Positions 36,367 through 44,985 of a stretch of DNA of 64,000 bases are shown piece after piece. A program made the position numbers and the translations under genes. Origin of the DNA: Sphingomonas sanxanigenens DSM 19645 = NX02. GTDB lineage: Bacteria; Pseudomonadota; Alphaproteobacteria; Sphingomonadales; Sphingomonadaceae. Below the pieces are notes generated by a model, which saw only the letters and a program-made list of their open reading frames with translations, ran no database searches and was not told the DNA's origin. The stretch lies in NCBI RefSeq assembly GCF_000512205.2, contig NZ_CP006644.1:3714520-3778519 (forward strand), given 5' to 3'. The first letter of the stretch is position 1; the number at the start of each line of letters is the position of its first letter.

Positions 36367-36422
36367 TGCGCCGGGTTACGATTGTGGCACGCTATCCTGT
36401 GCGCCGTCGAAAAATCGCCTTA

Positions 36423-36452
36423 TTGCGCGGCCAGTAGCGGCTTCCATATACA
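36423..36452 (+). promoter_or_regulatory. Candidate sigma-70-type promoter of the hydroxylase gene
   Basis: TTGCGC at 36423 and TATACA at 36447 are separated by 18 bases, about 45 bases upstream of the GTG start. The match is moderate. Confidence 0.3.
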
Positions 36453-36498
36453 GGAGCCGGCTTGTGCGCAGGCCCCGAGTCCGTTCGAGGAAGATGAC

Positions 36499-37266
36499 GT
36501 GAAGACTGAGCAGACGCTCCGCACCGGTTTCTGGAACCGGTCGCACTATCTGGACCGGATGACGCTCAAGGAATTGACCGTCGCCTATTTCCAGTATCCG
36601 GCGATCATCGCCTATCTGACGCTCGCGGTCGTGTCGGCCGGTGTCTATGTGTGGCGCCCGGCGGCGCCGGTGCAGACGCTCGCCTCGATCGCCATCGCCC
36701 TCCTCGTCTATCCGCTCGCCTGGTACGTGCTCCATCGCTGGGTGCTGCACAGCCAGTGGATGTGGAAGGTGAAGTGGCTCGCGCCGACCTGGAAGCGCAT
36801 CCATTACGACCACCACCAGGACCCCAACCATCTGGAGATCCTGTTCGGCGCGCTGCACACCACGCTGCCGACGATCGTGATCGCCACCGCGCCGCTCGGC
36901 TATCTGATCGGTGGCGTCGGCGGTGCCGCGATCGCGACGTCCACCGGCCTGCTCACCACCTGCTTCTACGAGTTCTGCCACTGCATCCAGCACCTTGGCT
37001 ACAAGCCGAAGAGCAAGTGGCTGGCGACGATCAAGCAGCGCCACATGGCGCACCATTTCCACAACGAAAACGGCAATTTCGGCATCACCAACTATTTCTG
37101 GGATCGCCTGTTCGGCACCTTCTACGAGCGCGCGGGCGAGCGGAAGAAGAGCCCGACGGTGTTCAACCTGGGCTACACCCAGGAAGTGGCCGAGAAATAT
37201 CCATATGTCGCGGAGCTTTCCGGTGGCGTCGCCAGCGGCCACCCGCGCAGGCGCAAGCAGGACTGA
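36499..37266 (+). CDS. Fatty acid hydroxylase/sterol desaturase-family membrane protein
   Basis: A 255-residue diiron membrane enzyme. The eight-histidine signature of the fatty acid hydroxylase superfamily is spread over HRWVLH (about 78-83), HYDHHQD, HCIQHLG and RHMAHHFHNENGNFG. Hydrophobic segments lie at about 33-70 and 120-150. The enzymes hydroxylate or desaturate lipid chains. Its position next to the ceramide synthase candidate and 5 kb from spt suggests hydroxylation of a sphingoid base or N-acyl chain, but the exact position cannot be read from sequence. The start is a GTG at 36499 after GAGGAAG; no ATG lies between it and the conserved part. Confidence 0.78.
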   Translation: MKTEQTLRTGFWNRSHYLDRMTLKELTVAYFQYPAIIAYLTLAVVSAGVYVWRPAAPVQTLASIAIALLVYPLAWYVLHRWVLHSQWMWKVKWLAPTWKRIHYDHHQDPNHLEILFGALHTTLPTIVIATAPLGYLIGGVGGAAIATSTGLLTTCFYEFCHCIQHLGYKPKSKWLATIKQRHMAHHFHNENGNFGITNYFWDRLFGTFYERAGERKKSPTVFNLGYTQEVAEKYPYVAELSGGVASGHPRRRKQD

Positions 37267-37358
37267 CCCTCCGCTCAACCGTATCCGGGGCGGGGACGCA
37301 CGACAGCGCGTCGCCCGCCCTTCTTTTTGTTTTGCCCTGCTCCGAAGGCCCGTCAGCC

Positions 37359-38513
37359 ATGTCTGATCCGATCACCGTCACCCCGGTCACCAGCCGCCCC
37401 GATCGCAAGGCGTTCGTCGAACTCGCCTATCGCCTGAACGGCAGCGATCCGGCCTGGGTGCCGCCGCTGCGCAACGACGTCTACGAACTGCTGACACCGG
37501 GCAAGAACCCCTGGTTCGAACATGGCGAACAGCAGCTCTTCCTCGCCCGCCGCGGCGGGCGGGTGGTCGGCCGCATCTCGGCGCATATCGATCATCTCGC
37601 GCTCAAGCAGCCGGTGGAACAGGGCATGGGCCCCCATACCGGCAATTGGGGGCTGTTCGAAGCGGAGGACGAGGCGGTCGGCAAGGCGCTCCTCGCCGCC
37701 GCGGAGGATTGGCTGCGCGCCAAGGGCCTCACCCGCGCGCTCGGCCCGATCAGCATCTCGGTGTGGGACGAACCCGGCCTGCTCATATCCGGCTTCGATC
37801 ATCCGCCGACGGTCATGATGGGCCACAACAGCCCCGCCTATCGCGCCTGGATCGAGGCGGACGGCCACAAGCCGGTCAAGTCGCTCTTCACCTACGACCT
37901 CAACATCGAGGAGCCCTTCCCCGGCATCGTCTCACGCGTCATCCAGAGCGGCGAGCGCAACCCGCGCATCAACATCCGCCGCGCCGACAAGTCCCGCTTC
38001 CAGGAGGAGGCGACGCTCATCCTCGGCATCCTCAACGATGCCTGGTCGGACAACTGGGGGTTCGTGCCGCTGACCGACAGCGAGATCGCCTATGTCGGCA
38101 AGAAGCTGAAGCAGATCGTGTTCGAGGATCTCATCCGCGTCGCCGAGGTGGACGGGGAGGCGGTGGCGTTCATGATCACGCTGCCCAACCTCAACGAGAA
38201 GCTGAAGGGCATGGGCGGCACCTTGTGGCCGTTCAACTGGATCAAGCTGTTGCTGTGGCTGCGCGCGCCGAAGATGGAAACGATGCGCGTGCCGCTGATG
38301 GGCGTGGTGAAGCGCATGCAATCGAGCCGCCTCGCCAGCCAGCTGGCCTTCATGATGATCGAATATATCCGCCGCGATTCGACCGCAAAATTCGGCGCCA
38401 CCCGCGGCGAGCTCGGCTGGGTGCTCGAAGACAATCAGGGCATGGTCGCGATCGCCGACATGATCGATAGCAAGGTCAACAAGGAATATGTGATCTACGA
38501 AAAGGCGCTGTGA
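37359..38513 (+). CDS. Probable bacterial ceramide synthase (GNAT-fold N-acyltransferase)
   Basis: A 384-residue soluble protein with a divergent GNAT fold. It has FVELAYRLNGSDPAWVPPLRNDVYELL at the N-terminus, LARRGGRVVGRISAHIDH, GNWGLFEAEDEAVGKALLAAAEDWLRAKG in part, GPISISVWDEPGLLISGF, and C-terminal RRDSTAKFGATRGELGWVLEDNQGM. This arrangement fits the long GNAT-type proteins described in Caulobacter as bacterial ceramide synthase, which N-acylate the sphingoid base. That assignment is from memory and from the neighbourhood. Database entries for such proteins often say only N-acetyltransferase. The ATG is at 37359. A strong terminator follows. Confidence 0.6.
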   Translation: MSDPITVTPVTSRPDRKAFVELAYRLNGSDPAWVPPLRNDVYELLTPGKNPWFEHGEQQLFLARRGGRVVGRISAHIDHLALKQPVEQGMGPHTGNWGLFEAEDEAVGKALLAAAEDWLRAKGLTRALGPISISVWDEPGLLISGFDHPPTVMMGHNSPAYRAWIEADGHKPVKSLFTYDLNIEEPFPGIVSRVIQSGERNPRINIRRADKSRFQEEATLILGILNDAWSDNWGFVPLTDSEIAYVGKKLKQIVFEDLIRVAEVDGEAVAFMITLPNLNEKLKGMGGTLWPFNWIKLLLWLRAPKMETMRVPLMGVVKRMQSSRLASQLAFMMIEYIRRDSTAKFGATRGELGWVLEDNQGMVAIADMIDSKVNKEYVIYEKAL

Positions 38514-38518
38514 GCCTT

Positions 38519-38543
38519 AAGCCCCTCCTCTCAGGAGGGGCTT
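38519..38543 (+). terminator. Strong hairpin terminator
   Basis: AAGCCCCTCCT and AGGAGGGGCTT form a perfect 11-bp stem with a 3-base loop, two bases after the stop of the ceramide synthase candidate. The A-start and T-end make it work in both directions, so it may also end the convergent DUF808 gene. Confidence 0.75.
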
Positions 38544-38552
38544 GGTAACCGC

Positions 38553-39503
38553 TCAATGCCCGCCGCGCATCGTCGCAACCTTGTGCACCACCAGCGCGAT
38601 CGCGCCGCCCAGGATCACACCGACCACGCCGAAGCAGGCCGCCTCCACCACCCAGTGGACCAGCCCTTGCGCCACCGGCACGGCATGCGCGGCGGCGCCG
38701 GCGAGATGCTCGATCCATTCGGGCAGCGGCGTGAAATGATAGTCGTGCAGGCCGTGGACGATGATGCCGCCGCCCACCCAGATCATCGCCGCGGTGCCGA
38801 TCGTCGCCAGCGCGGAGAGCAGCACCGGCATCGCCTTCACCAGCCCGCGCCCGACGCCCTGTGCAGCGGCCGACTCGCGCGCGGCCAGATGCACGCCGAT
38901 ATCGTCCATCTTCACGATCAGCGCGACGACGCCATAGACGCCCACCGTCACCGCGGCACCGACCAGCGCCAGCACGATCCCCTGTTCCCACAGCGGCACC
39001 GCGCCGCCGGACTGCACCTCGGCGAGCGCGATCGCCATGATCTCGCCCGACAGGATCAGGTCGGTGCGGATCGCGCCGGAGATCTTGGCTTTCTCCAGCG
39101 CCGCGGGATCCCCGCCCTCCGCCACGTCTTCGGCATGCTTGCCATGGCCGGTCAGCGCCTCGATCAGCTTCTCGGCGCCTTCGAAGCAGAGATAGGCGCC
39201 GCCCGCCATCAGGATCGGGGTGATCGCCCAGGGCGCGAAGGCGCTCAGCAGGAGGGCCGCGGGCAGCAGCAGCAGCAGCTTGTTGCGCAGCGATCCGACC
39301 GCGATCTTCCAGATGATGGGCAGCTCGCGCTCGGGCGTGAAACCGGTCACGTAGCGCGGGGTGACCGCGGTATCGTCGATCACCACGCCGGCGGCCTTGG
39401 TCCCCGCCTTGCCCGCCGCGGCGGAAACATCGTCAAGCGACGCCGCCGCCAGCTTGGCGATCGCGGCGACATCGTCGAGCAGTGCGGCAAGTCCGGAAGC
39501 CAT
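38553..39503 (-). CDS. DUF808 (YedI-type) membrane protein
   Basis: A 316-residue inner membrane protein of the DUF808/YedI family. The conserved start SGLAALLDDVAAIAKLAAASLDDV leads to IDDTAVTPRYVTGFTPERELPI. Several helices follow, including LLLLLPAALLLSAFAPWAITPILMAGGAYLCFEGAEKL in pieces, then RTDLILSGEIMAIAL and GGGIIVHGL. No biochemical role is established for the family. It converges on the lipid island and stands alone. Confidence 0.85.
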   Translation of the reverse strand: MASGLAALLDDVAAIAKLAAASLDDVSAAAGKAGTKAAGVVIDDTAVTPRYVTGFTPERELPIIWKIAVGSLRNKLLLLLPAALLLSAFAPWAITPILMAGGAYLCFEGAEKLIEALTGHGKHAEDVAEGGDPAALEKAKISGAIRTDLILSGEIMAIALAEVQSGGAVPLWEQGIVLALVGAAVTVGVYGVVALIVKMDDIGVHLAARESAAAQGVGRGLVKAMPVLLSALATIGTAAMIWVGGGIIVHGLHDYHFTPLPEWIEHLAGAAAHAVPVAQGLVHWVVEAACFGVVGVILGGAIALVVHKVATMRGGH

Positions 39504-39592
39504 GGCCGGTAATATCCCCCTTGTTGTCGTCGAAACGGCGAACCGTCCTAGCCGCCCCCGGTTCCGTGCGGAAGAGAGGCGGTCCGGCGGCC

Positions 39593-40123
39593 CTATGCAG
39601 CCGCCACCGGCGGTTCGGACGCGAACCAGGCGGCGGCGAGATCACGCGCATGGTCGCGCACGTCGACCGGCAGCGTCTCGGTCAATTCGGTGAAGCGCGC
39701 GGCGTCATGCGCGTAGAGCGCACGGATCGCCTCCTCATAGCCCGCACGATTGCCCGCCATCGCCGAGAGGAAATGATAAGCAGCGTCGCGCGCCGCGGTG
39801 CCGCTGACCCCCTGCTGCCGCGCCGCATCGACCAGCCGGCGCAGCGCGGCCGAGGCACCGCCGGGCTGCGCGCGCAGCCATTCCCAATGCCGGGGCAGCA
39901 AGGTGACCTCACCCGAGACCACGCCCATGCGCGGCCGCCCGCGCGGGCGCGCCGGCTCATCCGGTCGCATGTCGAGGTCGATCTGGCGCCCGGTGACGTC
40001 GTCGAACACCAGCAGCGTCCCGATATCGTCATGCATATCGAGCGCACGGATCGCCTCGCGCACCGCTTCGGCGCTGCCGGTCGCGATCCAGGTGTCGCCG
40101 GCAAAGACTGTGCAACTTTCCAT
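39593..40123 (-). CDS. DUF2239 family protein
   Basis: A 176-residue soluble protein. The family pattern is clear: CTVFAGDTWIATGSAEAVREAI, LVFDDVTGRQIDLDMRP, GRPRMGVVSGEVTLLPRHWEWL and AYHFLSAMAGNRAGYEEAIRALYAHD. DUF2239 has no known function. The MGVV..EVTLLPRHWEWL part recalls a small DNA- or protein-binding element. The ATG at 40123 has GGAAGGA at good spacing; an ATG six bases upstream is possible. Confidence 0.75.
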   Translation of the reverse strand: MESCTVFAGDTWIATGSAEAVREAIRALDMHDDIGTLLVFDDVTGRQIDLDMRPDEPARPRGRPRMGVVSGEVTLLPRHWEWLRAQPGGASAALRRLVDAARQQGVSGTAARDAAYHFLSAMAGNRAGYEEAIRALYAHDAARFTELTETLPVDVRDHARDLAAAWFASEPPVAAA

Positions 40124-40285
40124 CGGCATTCCTTCCCGCGTCGATCTAGGCGAGCGCCGATGTCCGTTCAATATTATCCGGGTTAAATTATGTGTCTCCC
40201 GCCGGAAGACACGACCGCCGCGTCATCCCAGGCTTGAGCGGGCATGACGGAAACATCGGCGCATGCGGCCCCGGGCCGGACGCGC

Positions 40286-41062
40286 TTACGTGTCTCGCAG
40301 GACCGCCCAGGTCGCGGCATGGTCGCTGGCCTTCTCGCGGCCGCGGAACGCCTTGTCGACATTGGCGTCGACCAGCCGGTCCGCGGCGGCGGCGCTGAGC
40401 AGCAGATGGTCGATGCGGAACCCCGCGTCGCGCTGCCAGGCGCCCGCCTGATAGTCCCAGAAGGTCCAGATCGGGCCGACGGGATGGCGGGTGCGGATCG
40501 CATCGGTCCAGCCCTGGTACAGCAATGTACGGAACTCGATACGGCTCTCGGGCTGCATCAGCGCATCGCTCGCCATCGCAGCGGGCGAATAGACGTCGGC
40601 GTCGGTCGGGATGACGTTGTAATCGCCCGCGAGCACCGCCGGCACTTCCTCCGCCAGGATTTCCAGTGCGCGCAGCTGCAGCCGGCGCATCCAGCGCAGC
40701 TTGTAATCGAATTTCGGGCCGGGCTGCGGATTGCCGTTGGGCAGGTAGATCGAGGCGACGCGCAGGCCAAGCACATCCGCCTCGATATAGCGGCTATGCT
40801 CGTCCTCGGGCTCGCCCTCCAGCCCCTTGCGGACCACGACCGGATCGGTGCCGCGCGCGAGGATGGCGACGCCGTTGAACCCCTTCTGCCCATGCCAGAT
40901 CGCGCCATAGCCGGCACCGCGGATATCCGCTTCCGGGAAGGTCTCGTCGCTGGACTTGAGTTCCTGCAGGCAGACGATGTCCGGCTTGGTCTCGTCCAGC
41001 CATTCCAGCAGCCGGGGGAGCCGGGCCTTGATGCCGTTGACGTTGTAGGTCGCGATCTTCAT
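40286..41062 (-). CDS. xthA: Exodeoxyribonuclease III
   Basis: A 258-residue AP endonuclease/3'-5' exonuclease of base excision repair. The EEP fold is read from KIATYNVNGIKARLPRLLEW, CLQELKSSDETFP (catalytic Glu), NGVAILAR, VLAGDYNVIPTDADVY (Asp-Asn pair), and the end RIDHLLLSAAAADRL with SDHAATWAVL (catalytic Asp-His). The length is typical. No operon partner is evident; the flanking genes are unrelated. Confidence 0.93.
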   Translation of the reverse strand: MKIATYNVNGIKARLPRLLEWLDETKPDIVCLQELKSSDETFPEADIRGAGYGAIWHGQKGFNGVAILARGTDPVVVRKGLEGEPEDEHSRYIEADVLGLRVASIYLPNGNPQPGPKFDYKLRWMRRLQLRALEILAEEVPAVLAGDYNVIPTDADVYSPAAMASDALMQPESRIEFRTLLYQGWTDAIRTRHPVGPIWTFWDYQAGAWQRDAGFRIDHLLLSAAAADRLVDANVDKAFRGREKASDHAATWAVLRDT

Positions 41063-41424
41063 GGCAGCAGGGTGTAGCGGCGGCCGGGGCGGCGCTCAAA
41101 CACTTCCTCCCCGGGTTCGGCGCCTAAGCCGTCTCCCGCGAAGTGCGTTGTGACTTGCACTCATCTTGAATGGATTGAGTGGGGCTGCCGCCGCGCCCCC
41201 TCGCCCCTACGGGGAGAGGGGGAGTCGCGCGCCGCGTAAAGGTTCGAAGGGCTCAGCACCGCTGTTCGGCTGGCCCTGTTCAGAGCGAACCCGTCAGACT
41301 TTTACGCTTGGCGCGACTGCCCCTCTCCCTGGTCCGCTACGCGGACCTTTCCCTCTCCCCGCAGGGGCGAGGGGTAAAAGCGGCCGCGAACGAGAAGTAC
41401 GCATGCAATCCGGGAGAGGGCTTT
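41063..41424. other. 362-base intergenic region with large repeat element
   Basis: No gene is supported between xthA and the acyl-CoA dehydrogenase. Most of the stretch is an inverted-repeat element (see 41211-41385). The xthA promoter should lie in 41063-41160, which is AT-richer (TTGTGACTTGCACTCATCTTG), but no clear promoter is called. Confidence 0.6.
41211..41385. repeat. BIME-like inverted-repeat element
   Basis: The left arm 41211-41240 (GGGGAGAGGGGGAGTCGCGC and a CGTAAA tail) is complementary, with gaps, to the right arm 41301-41330 (TTTACG, GCGCGACTG, CCCTCTCCC). A second hairpin, GGTCCGC/GCGGACC, follows at 41331-41347, and a third of the CCCTCTCCCC type lies up to 41385. It is the most complex member of the repeat family in the window. 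Confidence 0.65.
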
Positions 41425-42537
41425 TTACGCCACCTCGACCTCGCGCCCGAGCGTCGCGAAGCGCATCAGGTGATAATCCTCGTCGCCCAGTTGATGGCCG
41501 ATCATCACCAGCCGCTTGGCATAGTGCGACAGCGGCAATTCCCACGTCATGCCGATGCCGCCATGCAACTGGATCGCCTCCTCCGCGACCAGCGAGCCGA
41601 TATGGCCGATCGAATATTTGGCGGCAGACACCGCGCGCTCGCGCGCCAGCCGGTCGCCGTCCAGCGCCGCCGCGGCGTTGATCGCCGCCGAGCGCGCCTG
41701 TTCGATCTCCAGCGCCACCGTCGCCATGCGGTGCTGCAGCGCCTGGAACTTGCCGATCGGCACGCCGAACTGCTTGCGCGTGCGCAGATAGTCGAGCGTC
41801 TGCGCCTTCAGCACGTCCATGATCGCCACCGCCTCCCAGGCGAGCGCGACCAGCCCGGCGGCGATCGCCGCCTCGACGATCGGCCCGGCCTCGCCCTGCG
41901 CGCCGACCAGCCGCGCCGGCGCGCCGTCGAGCACCAGTTCGCCCGCGCTGCCGCCGTCGATCAGCGGGTAGTCGCGGATCTCGACCCCTGCGGCGCTGCG
42001 CTCGACAAGGAAGGTCGAGAGGCCGTCATCGCCCTCGACCCGCGCGGTGACGAGGATCAGGTCCGCCTGCGCCGCCTGCGCGACCACGGCCTTGGCACCG
42101 GTCAGCGCCCAGCCGTCGCCCTGGCCACGCGCGCGCGTTTCGATTGCGGCGATGTCATGGTCGCCATGCGGCTCCTCATGCGCGAAGGCGAGGATGGTCT
42201 CGCCCGCAATCACGCCGGCCAGCGCATCGACCTCGCCCGCCGCCGCCAGCACCCGGCCGGCGAGCAGGGTGCCGAGGAAGGGTTCCACCACCAGCGCACG
42301 GCCGAGCTCGCCGAACACCGCGCCGACGTCGAACGCCGCGCCGCCATAGCCGCCGCTGGCCTCGTCGAAGAGCGCGCCGACGATGCCGAGTTCGGCCAGC
42401 GCCCGCCACGTCTCGCGCGACCAGCCCTCCGCCGACGCGATGATGCGCTCGCGGGTGGCGAAGTCGTAATTCTCGCGCAGGTAGCGGCCCAGCGAGTCCA
42501 CCAGCATCTGGCGGTCTTCACCCAGAGAGAAGTCCAT
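41425..42537 (-). CDS. Acyl-CoA dehydrogenase, pimeloyl-CoA dehydrogenase small-subunit type
   Basis: A 370-residue flavoprotein of the acyl-CoA dehydrogenase superfamily. It starts MDFSLGEDRQMLVDSLGRYL, has GIVGALFDEASGGYGG, the flavin and substrate regions LAFAHEEPHGDHD and TGAKAVVAQA, and C-terminal TRKQFGVPIGKFQALQHRMA and EAIQLHGGIGMTWELPLSHYAKRL. The shortened middle domain and its pairing with a larger dehydrogenase two bases upstream fit the PimC/PimD type of heteromeric dehydrogenase. Substrate could be a dicarboxylic or cyclic acyl-CoA. Confidence 0.78.
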   Translation of the reverse strand: MDFSLGEDRQMLVDSLGRYLRENYDFATRERIIASAEGWSRETWRALAELGIVGALFDEASGGYGGAAFDVGAVFGELGRALVVEPFLGTLLAGRVLAAAGEVDALAGVIAGETILAFAHEEPHGDHDIAAIETRARGQGDGWALTGAKAVVAQAAQADLILVTARVEGDDGLSTFLVERSAAGVEIRDYPLIDGGSAGELVLDGAPARLVGAQGEAGPIVEAAIAAGLVALAWEAVAIMDVLKAQTLDYLRTRKQFGVPIGKFQALQHRMATVALEIEQARSAAINAAAALDGDRLARERAVSAAKYSIGHIGSLVAEEAIQLHGGIGMTWELPLSHYAKRLVMIGHQLGDEDYHLMRFATLGREVEVA

Positions 42538-42539
42538 CG

Positions 42540-43736
42540 TCAGAGCTCCAGGATTGCCTTGGTGATGATCTCGCGCTGCACCTCGTTCGAGCCGCCGAAG
42601 ATCGAGAGCTTGCGGTTGTTGAAATATTGGCCCGCCACCGGCGCGGCGAAATCGGGGCCCACCGGCGGGCCGTTATAGCCAGCCTCCAGCGCCTCGGCGA
42701 CGAAGGGCTGGGCATAGGCGCCGGCGGCGCGGCGCATCAGGTCGGTGATCGTCTGGCGGATCTCGGTGCCGCGGATCTTGAGCATCGAACTTTCCGCCAT
42801 CGGCGCCGCGCCATGCCCCGCCGCGTTCAGTACGCGCAGGTTGGTGGTCTTCATGTTCTCGAGGTCGATCTCCAGCCGCGCGAGGCGGGCGGCGAACTGC
42901 GGATCCTCCGCCAGCGGCCGGCCGTTGCGGCGCTGGGTGCGCGCGACCTGCTTCAGCCGCTCGAACGCCGCCATCGAGGCGCCGACGCCGGCGATGTTGG
43001 TCCGCTCGTAGGTCAGCAGATATTTGGCGTAGGTCCAGCCCCTGTTCTCCTCGCCGACCAGATTCTCCACCGGCACGCGAACGTCGGTAAAGAACACCTC
43101 GTTCACCTCGTAATCGCCATCGAGCAGCTGGATCGGCCGCACCTCGATGCCCGGCGTCTTCATGTCGATCAGCAGGAAGGAAATCCCCTCCTGCTTGCGC
43201 CCCTCGTTGGAGGTGCGGACGAGGCAGAAGATCATGTCGGCATATTGACCGAGCGTGGTCCAGGTCTTCTGGCCGTTGACGACATAATGATCGCCATCGC
43301 GCACCGCCGCGGTCTTGAGGCTGGCGAGGTCGGAGCCCGCGCCCGGCTCCGAATAGCCCTGACACCACCAGTCGCTGCCGTCGAGGATGCGCGGCAGCCA
43401 GTGGCGCTTCTGCGCCTCATTGCCATATTTGATCAGCACCGGCGCCAGCATCGAGAGGCCGAACGGGATGATCCGCGGCGCGTGGGCGAGCGCGGTCTCC
43501 ACGTCGAAGATGAAGCGCTGCATCACCGTCCAGCCGGTGCCGCCCCATTCGACCGGCCAGTGGTTGGCGAGCCAGCCGCGCGCGTTGAGGATGGCATGCC
43601 ATTCCTCCATGTCCTGCTTGCCGAGATGCTGGCCGTTCAGCACCTTGTTCGAGATGCGCGCCGGCAGCTTCTCGCGCAGGAACGCGCGGACCTCCTCGCG
43701 AAACGCCTCTTCCTCGGGGGTGAAGCTCAGATCCAT
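42540..43736 (-). CDS. Acyl-CoA dehydrogenase, pimeloyl-CoA dehydrogenase large-subunit type
   Basis: A 398-residue acyl-CoA dehydrogenase. It begins MDLSFTPEEEAFREEVRAFL, with HWPVEWGGTGWTVMQRFIF, GYSEPGAGSDLASLKTAA (flavin binding), NGQKTWTTLGQYADMIFCLVRT and, at the end, FNNRKLSIFGGSNEVQREIITKAIL. It forms a translationally coupled pair with the smaller dehydrogenase that follows. The ATG at 43736 has a strong GAGGAGG site. Electron transfer flavoprotein would be the acceptor; it is not encoded here. Confidence 0.82.
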   Translation of the reverse strand: MDLSFTPEEEAFREEVRAFLREKLPARISNKVLNGQHLGKQDMEEWHAILNARGWLANHWPVEWGGTGWTVMQRFIFDVETALAHAPRIIPFGLSMLAPVLIKYGNEAQKRHWLPRILDGSDWWCQGYSEPGAGSDLASLKTAAVRDGDHYVVNGQKTWTTLGQYADMIFCLVRTSNEGRKQEGISFLLIDMKTPGIEVRPIQLLDGDYEVNEVFFTDVRVPVENLVGEENRGWTYAKYLLTYERTNIAGVGASMAAFERLKQVARTQRRNGRPLAEDPQFAARLARLEIDLENMKTTNLRVLNAAGHGAAPMAESSMLKIRGTEIRQTITDLMRRAAGAYAQPFVAEALEAGYNGPPVGPDFAAPVAGQYFNNRKLSIFGGSNEVQREIITKAILEL

Positions 43737-43749
43737 CGCCCGGTCCTCC

Positions 43750-44955
43750 TCAAACGATCTCGAACAGCCCGGCGGCGCCGATGCCGCCCGCCACGCACAT
43801 CGAAACGACGACGTAGCGGACACCGCGCCGCCGCCCCTCGATCAGCGCATGGCCGACGAGGCGGCTGCCGGTCATCCCGAACGGGTGGCCGATTGCGATC
43901 GCGCCGCCATCGACGTTGAACCTGTCGGGATCGATGCCGAGTTTGTCCCGGCAATAGACCACCTGGCTGGCGAACGCCTCGTTGATCTCCCACAGGCCGA
44001 CATCCTCGACCTTCAGACCGGCGCGCGCCAGCAGTTTCGGCACCGCCAGCACCGGGCCGATGCCCATTTCCTCGGGCCCACAGCCCGCGACCTGGAAACC
44101 GCGGAACAGGCCCAGCACCTCGCGCCCCTCGGCCTCGGCGGTGGCGCGGTCCATGACGACCTGCGCAGAGGCGCCGTCGGAGAGCTGGCTGGCATTGCCG
44201 GCGGTGACGAAGCGGCCCTCGGCCACCGTCTTGCCGCCCTTCCACACCGGCTTGAGCGACGCGAGCCCCTCATAGCTGGTGTCAGCGCGGATGCCCTCGT
44301 CGGCCGCCAGCGTCACAGTCTCGCGCCCGGTCTCGCTGCCATCCTTGGCACGGAGGATCTTCTCGGCGGTCAGCGGCACGATCTCGTCGGCATAACGGCC
44401 CGCCGCGGTCGCCGCGGCGGCGCGATGCTGGCTTTCCACCGCGAAGCGATCCTGCACCTCGCGGCTGATGCCATAGCGTTCGGCGACGATCTCGGCGGTC
44501 TCGATCATCGCCATATAGGCGTCCGGCTCCTGCGCGATCACCGCCTGCGACCGCCAGTCGGGCGTCACCATCCCGGGAAGGCTGGTGTAGGTCACCGACT
44601 CGCCGCCGCCGGCCAGCGCCACGTCGATATCCCCGCAGATGATCGAGCGCGCGGCGAGCGCCACCGTCGTCAGACCCGATCCGCATTTGCGATCGACCGA
44701 GAATCCCGCCACCGATTGCGGCAGCCCGGCGGCGAACGAGGCCATCCGGCCGATATTGTAGAATTGCTGGCCATATTGGTTGCCGGCACCCCAGAACACG
44801 TCGTCGATGCGTTCGGGATCGATCCCCGCCCGCTCGATCGCGGCGTGCATGACATGGCCGGCGAGCACGGTCGGCTCTGTGTTGTTGAACGCGCCGCGGC
44901 CAGCGCGGCCGATCGGGGTGCGGGCGGTGGAGACGATCGCGGCTTCGCGGGTCAT
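43750..44955 (-). CDS. Acetyl-CoA C-acyltransferase (thiolase)
   Basis: A 401-residue thiolase. The acyl-accepting Cys91 is in [15 protein letters not shown], then [21 protein letters not shown], the His in [17 protein letters not shown] and the second Cys in [14 protein letters not shown]. All three catalytic elements are intact, so it should cleave 3-ketoacyl-CoA. It lies between an ACAD11-type dehydrogenase and the PimC/PimD-like pair in one operon. Enoyl-CoA hydratase and hydroxyacyl-CoA dehydrogenase genes are missing from the operon and must be supplied elsewhere. Confidence 0.88.
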   Translation of the reverse strand: MTREAAIVSTARTPIGRAGRGAFNNTEPTVLAGHVMHAAIERAGIDPERIDDVFWGAGNQYGQQFYNIGRMASFAAGLPQSVAGFSVDRKCGSGLTTVALAARSIICGDIDVALAGGGESVTYTSLPGMVTPDWRSQAVIAQEPDAYMAMIETAEIVAERYGISREVQDRFAVESQHRAAAATAAGRYADEIVPLTAEKILRAKDGSETGRETVTLAADEGIRADTSYEGLASLKPVWKGGKTVAEGRFVTAGNASQLSDGASAQVVMDRATAEAEGREVLGLFRGFQVAGCGPEEMGIGPVLAVPKLLARAGLKVEDVGLWEINEAFASQVVYCRDKLGIDPDRFNVDGGAIAIGHPFGMTGSRLVGHALIEGRRRGVRYVVVSMCVAGGIGAAGLFEIV

Positions 44956-44985
44956 GGCGGGGTATCCTGTGGGGCGAAAGGGGGG

